Shown one piece after another: positions 54,432 to 62,797 of a stretch of 64,000 nt of DNA. Under the pieces are notes generated by a model, which was given only the letters and a program-made list of their open reading frames with translations, was not told where the DNA came from and searched no databases. Each line of letters starts with the position of its first letter. Position 1 is the first letter of the stretch. The position numbers and the translations under genes are program-made. Location: positions 930,001-994,000 of the forward strand of contig JAWWNJ010000057.1 in NCBI GenBank assembly GCA_037176885.1, read 5' to 3'. This DNA is from Favolaschia claudopus (Eukaryota; Basidiomycota; Agaricomycetes; Agaricales; Mycenaceae).

Positions 54432-54547
54432 GGGGAACGAAGGGAGCTGTAGATTTGATGATTTCAAATGAGTTCGTAGTACAATAGTGGGCAGGAGAAT
54501 TGCACAGACGCAGCTCGAGTGAACAAGAGCGGAGGGGTTTAAACGCC

Positions 54548-54568
54548 GTGACAGAGTCACAACGTGAC
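54548..54568. promoter_or_regulatory. Shared triple GTGAC/GTCAC/GTGAC module between paralogues 13 and 14
   Basis: GTGAC 54548-54552, GTCAC 54556-54560, GTGAC 54564-54568: the complement of the module of paralogue 12. It is 117 bp from ATG 54431 (minus) and 330 bp from ATG 54898 (plus), so it fits both distance classes. Confidence 0.6.
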
Positions 54569-54716
54569 TTCGCGATTTCCTCTTGTCCAGCAACCCATTC
54601 TCATAACTCGCCAAAACGTGGAGGAGGCATCAGATAGACTTGGATCTCCGACTATACAGGTCTCTGACTCCCTAGTTTCGGGTCTTCACAGTATGAAACA
54701 CGTTATTTGACGAATG

Positions 54717-54725
54717 GTCGCGTCA
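54717..54725 (+). promoter_or_regulatory. TGACGCGAC box (complement GTCGCGTCA), paralogue 14
   Basis: 173 bp upstream of ATG 54898. Confidence 0.5.
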
Positions 54726-54897
54726 GCAAATTTTCAATCCTGAGGGTCCAATTTGTGAAGATTCACCTGAAACTACCGAGATCTCCCTTCTGGCGAGCTA
54801 AAAAGACGAGGTAATTAATGTGAGTTGCACCTGCGAGCAGTCTATACAGCTACCTACTGAGTTCTTTTCATTCTAACTCAGAATCTCCCATTACAGA

Positions 54898-55989
54898 ATG
54901 CTCGCTTCCCTCGAAGCTGACCGGCGTCGCATCCTGGTTTTGGAAATTGAAATTCTGAAACTCCAACAAGCTCTTTCTGCTTTGCAAACAGAAAAAGACC
55001 CTGTGCAGGGCCGACTCGACGCGTACAGGTATCCTGTCTTGATCCTGCCCAACGAAATCATATCCGAGATCTTCCTTTGGTTCATCCCTCCTTACCCCGA
55101 TGAGCTGCCGCTCGCTGGATCCTCCTCCCCCACTATATTGACTCACATCTGTCGAAAATGGCGGGAAATCGCGCTTGCCACCCCGCAGCTATGGCGGACG
55201 ATCGTCATCGACGAACAGCTCCGGTCACGGGAAGTACAAGGAGATATTGCCGAAACGTGGATGAGAAGGTCGAAGTCTTTGCCTCTTTCCGTTCATGTCA
55301 ACAACTATCTGGGCACTTCACCAGCTCTACCATCCCTCATTCCTGGAGCAGCGCGCTGGGAGCATCTTTCTCTGGTGCTCTGGGACGTCGATTCACAGAT
55401 ATTGTCAAACGCGATGCCCCTGCTCCGACAACTCCACCTGCACGTCGATGACGAAATCAACACTGTGGTGTGTGGGGATATGCCGCTGTTGCGGACAGTC
55501 CACCTTGCCTTATTCGCTATAGGCAATGTTGCTCTTCCATGGGCGCAACTGACTTCCCTTTCGCTGGAAGGTGCATATATGGGCGAGTTTGGGCCCATTC
55601 TGCTGCAAACGCCAAATCTGGTGCACTTGTCGCTAGAGATTATTGCAGCCGGTGATGATATCGACTTTTCGGAGATCCGATTATTGTGCTTGCAAACTTG
55701 CGACCTCGATTCATCCGAACTAGAATGTCCGGAAGTTCTCAACACTCTCATTGCCCCGGCTCTTCGAAGTCTTCGACTTCCAGAACAATTCCTTGGAGAT
55801 GATGACCCCATCAATATATTGCAGGCTTTCATCTCCAGGTCTCAATGCAAACTCGACAGCCTATCCATCATGTCCACGTTGACTCCGCTGCAGTCTTACC
55901 GCAGAGCCTTTCCATCTATACCGGAAATCGTTTGCAGTCTAAGACTTCCTAAACCAGTTGTCGACTCGTCCTCTGGCGAGGACGACTGA
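54898..55989 (+). CDS. F-box-like/LRR protein, paralogue 14
   Basis: 363 aa from ATG 54898 (MLASLEADRRRILVLEIE). Coiled coil at about 5-45, F-box-like domain (YPVLILPNEIISEIF, ICRKWREIALATPQLWRTI), LRR-like strands (MPLLRTVHLALF, LPWAQLTSLSL, TPNLVHLSL), cap (FISRSQCKLDSLSI, YRRAFPSIPEI) and acidic tail (SSSGEDD). Near-copy of paralogue 12 in inverted orientation; most differences lie in the coiled coil and in the concave LRR part. Likely SCF adaptor. Confidence 0.88.
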   Translation: MLASLEADRRRILVLEIEILKLQQALSALQTEKDPVQGRLDAYRYPVLILPNEIISEIFLWFIPPYPDELPLAGSSSPTILTHICRKWREIALATPQLWRTIVIDEQLRSREVQGDIAETWMRRSKSLPLSVHVNNYLGTSPALPSLIPGAARWEHLSLVLWDVDSQILSNAMPLLRQLHLHVDDEINTVVCGDMPLLRTVHLALFAIGNVALPWAQLTSLSLEGAYMGEFGPILLQTPNLVHLSLEIIAAGDDIDFSEIRLLCLQTCDLDSSELECPEVLNTLIAPALRSLRLPEQFLGDDDPINILQAFISRSQCKLDSLSIMSTLTPLQSYRRAFPSIPEIVCSLRLPKPVVDSSSGEDD

Positions 55990-56230
55990 AGAGAACCGAG
56001 CCATGCTTGAAATATGCCTATTTCTTTTCCGAAATAACTTGATACCTGTAATCGTTTGCTCGACTATTTTTCTTGGTACTATTAGACCTGTGATATAATG
56101 AATTCGTCCTCCAGCTCTGATACAACGCTTATATGAATATATGAATGTGAATAAGTGCAGACTCGTCACAACTTTCGACCAAAGTAACAAGTACAGAGCA
56201 AAAAGTCCGAGCGGAGCATGGCGAGAACGA

Positions 56231-58920
56231 TGTAGATACGCAAGAAAAGCATGCCCGACCGGACCCCGTCAAAATCCAGGTCGTACGCACGCGCGTTCTC
56301 GGAAGCCAGCGGTGCATGAGGGGCGACTTATCGAGCACGAAGAGAACGATGGGCGAAACGGAGAAATGTGTTTCACTGGTCTCCTCGAAGCCCTAACAAG
56401 CCAAAAGAATGCCAGGTAAGCGCGCGCAGCATTATGCCAGATGCCAGTGGCACCACAGTGCAGGAAATCATCTCCTCGTCAACGGAAGCGCAGCACCAGA
56501 CGCTCACATGCCCAGGCAGACACGACCACCACCAGACGAGTTTCTACGCACGCCGACATCCTGCAGCACCGAAACGCCAAGACTACGCGACGAGCCTCGG
56601 AAGGGCTGGGGATGGAGAATCGGCCCATTAGGGCGAAGAATCTTGGACAGCACAAAGCCAAAGGCCAGCTAGAATGGGTTCGCAGAAGCTGCATGGAATG
56701 TTGCTGCCTTCCTGGCACGGCATGACGAGGATACGGTCTGAGCTTCCACGATCCGCATCGCAGCTCCGTTGAGGTACAGCTGCGTGCTAGAAGCCCCGAC
56801 GTACCCGTCTTACGATTGCCTCCGTTCTGGCCCACCGCTGATGAATGGGACGTAGGCGTCCGCCTGTGAGCTTGTTCCGAGCCGCTGTGACACGGCGGAA
56901 ACATTGAAGGGAAGAGTCGTTCATCGAACGGAGGCGGCGTCGGCTTTATATTCTGAAGCGCATGCGCGAAGGCCACGGTGGCCCACGGCAGCAAACGTGA
57001 AGTGGCGGTGGACGAAGCTGACACCATAGAGAAGGGTGTAGGTGCTAAGCCGAGTTTGGTGAGATACCGTGACATAGTCGACGGCGGCTGATGTTGAGCG
57101 GGTGGCGGCAGAAACGAAAGCCCGTTCCGCATGCAGAAGCCAGAAACGCCCAGCGGCGCACAGACCTACAGTATGCCTCGTAGAATGTAAGAGTCTATGA
57201 TTCTCATATCAGCGCCGTGAAGAGTAGAGGAAGAAGCAAAGCTGACCGTAGCGGTGACTCGACGACTCGCTTGAGGTAACGCGTAACTTGAAACAGAGTT
57301 CCAGCTACTGAGCGGCGAGAATACTCGGGTATGTGCGGATAAGAGACATCGCGGACTTTGTAAGGGTGTCGACTGGTCGTCGTGCAAGGGAACCAGAGGG
57401 AAGGTGAACCTGGAGCAAGCTACATGTCTGGGAGCTGGATGTAGTCAAGCTCCTCGTGACGCATGCGAATCGGCGCTCGATGATGGACGACGGCATTCAA
57501 TGTATGCCAGTGGCTGTGAGCATTTAGGTCTCAAAGCAGTGAAAATGACTGAATGAGAGAAAAAGCTGACCGTGAGGACCGACCCAATAGCGCGACCCGA
57601 TGTCTCGCCGCGTTTCGATGTAATGAAGGCCGAATAAACCTGCCGGTCGGGTAAGTAGAACGGGGTTTGTCAAAAGGGGTGCACATCGCAACCGCTGGAC
57701 TGTGCATTCATTCGTGCTTGCAAGCTTCATGTCGTCGCAAGCGTATCGAGTCGATGGGAGCGTCGAGCGGATGCATGGCGCTGTCGCATGAAGTCTCCTC
57801 TCCGCGTCTTTCCGGATGAATCTCTCGTGGTGGTCAGCGGCAAGAACCTTCCGCATCGTCGGTCTCGTCTCCCACTCATGAGTCACACCGCCAACCTTGA
57901 CACGCTCGGCCTATTCGCCATCGGGTGCGCAAGTGCAGGGATTGGCCGCAAGCGTCGAGTGGACGATTACGCTGCAGCGTGGGGTGCGAGGGTGGGGCTT
58001 GAGATTGCGACGGCTGTTTCTCCGTTTCCTCCTCCGCCCTCACGCTCCCAGGCATCCGCCCAAGCATACCCACAACGACCCCGATCGCGTGGTGTCATCG
58101 CCGAAGAGCGGTGGCGGGACGTCGATACAAAACTATGGAAAGTAGTGTGTTAGTACTTCGTTCTGGATACGGATAAGCAAAGTAGGATAGCGAGTTGGGG
58201 AAGCCGAAAGTGAATCGTCTCTTGTTGAAAGAGAAACAAAAATTGAGATGACAAGCTTACCTGATTTGTCCCGCGACTTGAATTCGAAAAATTGTACGCG
58301 TTGTAACGGAGAAGGCAGACACAGACAGGAAAAATCAAGAATAGGCCGAGTCTTGATTCGCTTCGAGTTATTGACGATGTCGTGGCGAGCGTCAAGCCAA
58401 TATCTTGCAGCATTCTCGCCGCTAATGTATTCGCATAAGCGGGAGCTGCGATCGTGATTTAGCTGGAGGAAAGGGGATGAAGATGCAGTTTGACGCACCG
58501 ATCGCGACCAGGTCACTCACAGTCTCGGCTGAAGATGTATTTCATCGGTTCACAGTTTGCGCACTTCGCAGAACTTCGAGGAGCGACCGGTTTTTAGCCA
58601 GTTTCAAATTTACGTGAAGTCGAAAAACGTGGTGCAATGCCTGACGAGCATTTGATGTAGAGCTCGGCCATTGAGAGAGGATGTATGATAGTTTTTATGT
58701 TGAGAAGATTGCCAGAAGACTCTTCGAGTGCCCGCAACCGCTGGAGCTGACCACAAAAGGTTTGTACTTGGCGTAGACATTGGACCGCTCTAGCCTCAAG
58801 CGGTGGGTATTGCCATTATAGATAAAGCTGCTCAAGTTGCTCGTTGTTGTCGTGTACGACCCCCCCGCTGGAATAGACGACGCTGACGAGGTGAGCACCG
58901 GCGCGGAAGAAAAGAGAGAA
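56231..58920. other. Intergenic, no supported gene
   Basis: Frames up to 217 codons (56479-57132 minus) overlap open frames on the other strand and show no motif. No repeat ends recognised. Confidence 0.45.
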
Positions 58921-58921
58921 G

Positions 58922-58936
58922 GTGACACCGTGTGAC
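58922..58936 (+). promoter_or_regulatory. GTGAC direct repeat, paralogue 15 promoter
   Basis: GTGACACCGTGTGAC, about 128 bp upstream of ATG 59064; same arrangement as at 25230-25244. Confidence 0.5.
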
Positions 58937-59063
58937 AAATTGATGCTCAAATCTCGAGTCAATTTCGAAATAAATCCAAACCTTGTCCAAACCTTGTTTC
59001 AAAGCCACCATACTTGGTTCTCACTCGGCCATATCGACTCTCTGATTTTTGGGCTTGCTGACT

Positions 59064-60185
59064 ATGCCGCTCTCGACTGAGGGAACAAGTACCACACCGA
59101 TTCTAACGGACAATGCCACCGAAATCATCCCAAAACTTGAGGCGCTCCAGATAGCAAACCCTCTAGAGATCTCAACCCTAGAAGCTTCTCGGACTATATT
59201 GGAGCCTTCCAGTCATCCTCCAATCTTGGCTTTACCGCCCGAAATCCTCTCCGAAATTTTCATCCATTTCCTTCCCCCATATCCGGACTCTCCGCCGTTC
59301 ATAGGCAGATATTCACCTACATGTCTCATTCTCGTCTGTCGTGAATGGTACAGCGTCGCCATCACCACACCTGCTCTATGGCGGGCCATGCAGATCGGAT
59401 TCCCTTTCCACCTTTTGCCCTCACACGAAGGGGGCCCCGCATTAGCTCGATTATGGCTGGACAGATCTGGCTGTCTCCCCCTCTCCATCCATGCCTCCGA
59501 CATGCATGTTTACAATGTGTTCGACTTTTTTCAGGATGTTTGCCGCCATTGCCATCGCTGGGAGCACCTCACGATGGGGATTAGCGAGTCCGATCATCTC
59601 CTTGAAATAGCAGGGCTGACGATGCCGCTTCTTCGTACCCTGGATATAACCGTGGACATAGAGGATGTCTTGTATGGCCCCATGATTGTCCATGATGCAC
59701 CTCTTTTGCGCAGCGTCGTTCTCAGCGACGGGGAGGGCCGCAATGTGGAGCTTCCCTGGTCGCAATTGACGTCTCTTCAATTGGAGTGCCTCATCGGTGA
59801 CTGCATGTCGATCTTGCAGGAAACACCCAATCTGGTCAGCTGTACCCTTCGGTTGATTGCACCATGGACTACGGAGGAACCTGCCCACGATCCATATACA
59901 GATATCTCCTTGTTGCATCTGGAAACCTTGGTTTTCAAGACGGAGTTTAGCTTCGTCGATATTCAGTTCTTCCGATGCCTCATCACCCCGGCTCTCCTGT
60001 GCCTGGAAATACCTGAAGGGTTTCTTCGATCCTCCGACTCTGACTGCGTAACTCTGCTGGAAGCATTCATGGCGAAGTCTCGATGCATGCTCAGTGAGCT
60101 ACGTGTCACCAATTCGAAGTCTACCGAAGGGACCTACCGGGCCGCGTTTCCTGATATTCACTCCATCATCGTGTCGGCTCGATGA
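59064..60185 (+). CDS. F-box-like/LRR protein, paralogue 15 (N-terminus replaced)
   Basis: 373 aa from ATG 59064 (MPLSTEGTSTTPIL); the frame above starts only with TTG. The N-terminal 50 residues are Ser/Thr-rich and do not form the family coiled coil. The F-box-like domain follows (ILALPPEILSEIF, VCREWYSVAITTPALWRAM), then LRR-like strands (APLLRSVVLSDG, LPWSQLTSLQL, TPNLVSCTL) and cap (FMAKSRCMLSELRV, YRAAFPDIHSI). Single exon. It belongs to the same family but, with paralogues 5 and 6, to the side without a coiled coil. The numbering 1-15 skips no gene except pseudogenes 3 and 5, which are counted; paralogue 9 is the one without the promoter module. Likely SCF adaptor. Confidence 0.86.
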   Translation: MPLSTEGTSTTPILTDNATEIIPKLEALQIANPLEISTLEASRTILEPSSHPPILALPPEILSEIFIHFLPPYPDSPPFIGRYSPTCLILVCREWYSVAITTPALWRAMQIGFPFHLLPSHEGGPALARLWLDRSGCLPLSIHASDMHVYNVFDFFQDVCRHCHRWEHLTMGISESDHLLEIAGLTMPLLRTLDITVDIEDVLYGPMIVHDAPLLRSVVLSDGEGRNVELPWSQLTSLQLECLIGDCMSILQETPNLVSCTLRLIAPWTTEEPAHDPYTDISLLHLETLVFKTEFSFVDIQFFRCLITPALLCLEIPEGFLRSSDSDCVTLLEAFMAKSRCMLSELRVTNSKSTEGTYRAAFPDIHSIIVSAR

Positions 60186-60695
60186 TGAGTTATCATCCTC
60201 CGTACCCTCGGTTTTGTAATCGCGTTCAATTATTATTATTTTTACACCCTCCACCAACTCTTGCATGTAGGAAGTAATTCTGCGCTCGTGGGCGTATTAG
60301 TATATCTGATTGCATGCAAACTACCAGAAAGTCGCAAGCCTACTTCAACATTCCTTGGGACTGAGATGCTTGTAGGTGTGTACGCTGTACAATTAATGTA
60401 GATCAGATACTTGAATTTGAGCTCGTGATCGTCTTTCGTCAGGCTGTATTAATTCTGTGACAGCTAAAGATAAATTACTCTAGTTAAGTTGAATCCGAGT
60501 TGCACTATCCAACCTCTTTTAAGCTAATCGCTGACACCACGCCCTTTCACGCCGTGTTAGGAATAAATTCATCCGGGCTTTCTAGGACCATACTAGTCAA
60601 AACATTTTTAGGTGTTGCAAAATATTTTCAGCAATAAAATTCTCCCTTCAGCAAATCTTGTTCGGAAACCTGAGCTAAACTTCCTTTTTCGGACG
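60186..60695. other. A/T-rich intergenic spacer
   Basis: 3' flank of paralogue 15 and upstream region of the small spliced gene; nothing else seen. Confidence 0.5.
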
Positions 60696-60966
60696 ATGGC
60701 GTTGAGTATCCTGTCAATCATTGTGGCGGTGCTGCTTCTGAATATATTTAGCTCGACTGAAAAGCCGTTAGGTCTTACTTACCCGCATCCTCGGCCCCTT
60801 GTAAGCACCCTTTGGCGAATGTTTCTCACTAATTGTCAACAATGAAGAGATCCTGTCTTTTTTCTATGCCTACGCTCTCAATAGGGACTACAGTAATCAT
60901 GTTTTTGCCGCTGCGCGGGTACCCAACCTGACCCCGGAAAGTCTGTGGAGGTACTTCAAAAACTAA
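60696..60966 (+). CDS. Small two-exon gene, 73-aa putative membrane protein
   Basis: Exon 1 60696-60800 starts at ATG (MALSILSIIVAVLLLNIF, a membrane helix or signal anchor) and ends PHPRPL. A 49-nt intron 60801-60849 has a GTAAGC donor, a CACTAATTG branch-type motif and an AG acceptor. Exon 2 60850-60966 reads ILSFFYAYALNRDY, then RVPNLTPESLWRYFKN and stop. Both exons are in phase 0. The length and lack of homologues known to me make this an orphan. The start (hydrophobic helix, then a Pro-rich hinge) recalls a truncated P450 anchor, but no P450 core follows. Convergent with the F-box-like gene ending at 61054. Confidence 0.5.
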
Positions 60967-61053
60967 ACACGGGCGCATGATAGTCTATCGGAGATGCACT
61001 ACATGATGCGAGGCGTACAAAACCGGCGATGTTCAGCGTAAATGTGCAGCGCG

Positions 61054-62797
61054 CTACCTATTTACCTTTGACTCTCGCAGAAAACGGGTACCATCCGGCC
61101 ATATCTCCCAGGTTGCGTGGCCGCCATCGACTTTGGGCGGCGGCGTGGGCGGCGGAGACACCCAGTGTAAGTCAAAAACACTATGATCCCACGTATCCCA
61201 GGACCGCGTCTCGAAGCCGATGAGATACATGTTTGCATGAGAGGCAAATGACACTCTTTCAAGTGTAGGGACCCCCGCAAGAAACCATCGAGCAGTGACC
61301 TCCCGCGAATGATGGGGATCCGAAATTGTTCTTGGGAAGTTCAGGGTGATGCGTAAATGGCGGAGGTGCGGGAACAGGTTTAGGGTGGTGAGGATAGCGG
61401 GCTGCGCATCGCAGGAGGAGAACGTCACAAAAGTGCAAAGAAAGGAGAGAACTAGACTCACATCACGGTCTTTTTCTTGAAACCGACGAGGGGAACGGAC
61501 AGATAAGAATCGAGGAAGGCTGAACTCGACGACCTCTAGTTGCGGCAGCGCTGAGGCAATCTGCTGGATCAGCGGAGCAGTAACAAAAGAATCGAGGTCT
61601 AGAGAAAGCTCGACGAGATCGGAAAGGTATCGAAGCTGATGAAGCGCTGCATGCTCGTTTAACGGAAAATGGGCGTGCTGCGGGAATCCTGCTTTGGTAT
61701 CGAATGGGTCGACGGGTGCACGAAGGTGAAGGCAGCGCAAGCTTGCTGGAAGCTGGACCAAAATGGGATCACCGGGAAGTATATTTCCCAGAGTAGCGGT
61801 CGAAAGCAGGTGACAAGACGGTAAAGCAGATTGAGAGTCCGAGTCCCCCAAATGGAATGACGGAAACACCGGGATGGCGCGGTCAGGAGGTACCTCTGCA
61901 GTATAGAGAGTTTGGAGGTCGCGAAGCGAAGGCATTTTGGATATAAGATGGGAGAGAGTGATGTACGGAGTTGGCTTATGCTCCGTAATCGCAAACGTAC
62001 GGATGTGCGGCCATTGAAGCAAGGGGAATGCCTGCGATATCAAGTCCCCAGAGATTCGCAGCTCGCTGAGGCGACTGCTCACGGCTCCGAGAAGGGAGTG
62101 AAAGTTGTTGGCTTGTTTAACACGATCTACGTGACTCTGACCAGCGACAGCCTTGAATCCGCAAATTGAGATTACGAGAGTTTCTAGGCATGGAAAGGCA
62201 AGCGTGCAAGAGGGAAAGTCTCCGTCGAAACGTGCTTGAAAGATCTCAAGGCGCGATAAGGCAGGGGCAAGCGAAAGCGCCTGCAGGAGATCCGAAGGGA
62301 TAGAAGCTTTGAGACGGATCGTGGCTTTGACCAGGGACAACATCACTGGGAGCGAACGGATGGTTTCCACGGATAGCTCGAGTGGTCTCGAAGTCCGTGC
62401 GGTACGATCCCTGAGATGAACGATTCTGTGAAGATAGCTGAGGTATTGCACACATGTGGAGTAGTATGTACACTTACTTGATGTATGACCATATTGATTG
62501 CGGCCAAACCCTCCCGCGCGAGGTCTCCCAATTATAAACCTCACGAAATATCCATCGCATACTTTGAGCGCGTAAATACCGGCAGGAGAGAGACACCGCG
62601 AACAGAAACTCTCCCTGACATCGTTCGTAGTCGAATCGGACGTGACTACCTGAGTGTCCACCGAATTTGCGATGTAAGTCGACCAGCCAAGCATGGTACA
62701 GGAGCTGGAATATTGGGTCCAGAATGTCAGGTGGCAAGGTAGTAAGATGTGCAGCCGCCTCTGCTGTGGAGAGCAGCCCCAGTTGCGTCGGGGCCAT
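61054..62797 (-). CDS. F-box-like protein of a third type, two exons
   Basis: Exon 1 62797-62478 (MAPTQLGLLSTAEAAAHL, then TLPPDILDPIFQLLYHAW and SLSCRYLRAQSMRWIFRE) is an F-box-like head. A 52-nt intron 62477-62426 (GTAAGT donor, TTCACAG acceptor) joins in frame to exon 2 62425-61054 (IVHLRDRTARTSRPLEL on), giving about 563 aa. Exon 2 alone stays open further upstream in a different frame, but that has no ATG fit and would miss the F-box. The C-terminal part is leucine-rich (LSRLEIFQARFDG, LRYLSDLVELSLDLD, LPQLEVVEFSLP, FPHLRHLRITLN) and ends in a Trp-rich tail (WEIWPDGTRFLRES), common in agaric F-box proteins. No relation to the array family beyond the F-box. Probable SCF adaptor. Confidence 0.78.

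Larger units (their letters stand above)
54548..56230. repeat. Right arm of the second inverted duplication
   Basis: Mirror of 44290-45962: promoter, whole gene and about 240 bp of 3' flank. The similarity ends close to the module at one side and fades near 56230 at the other. Confidence 0.8.

Noticed and set aside
53307..54614. Longer start for paralogue 13 at 54614
   Set aside because: The extra 61 codons run through the conserved promoter module; family alignment puts the start at 54431.
57788..58153. 121-codon frame with an apparent Gly/Ala-rich segment
   Set aside because: No motif, and an equally open opposite strand; looks like chance in GC-rich DNA.
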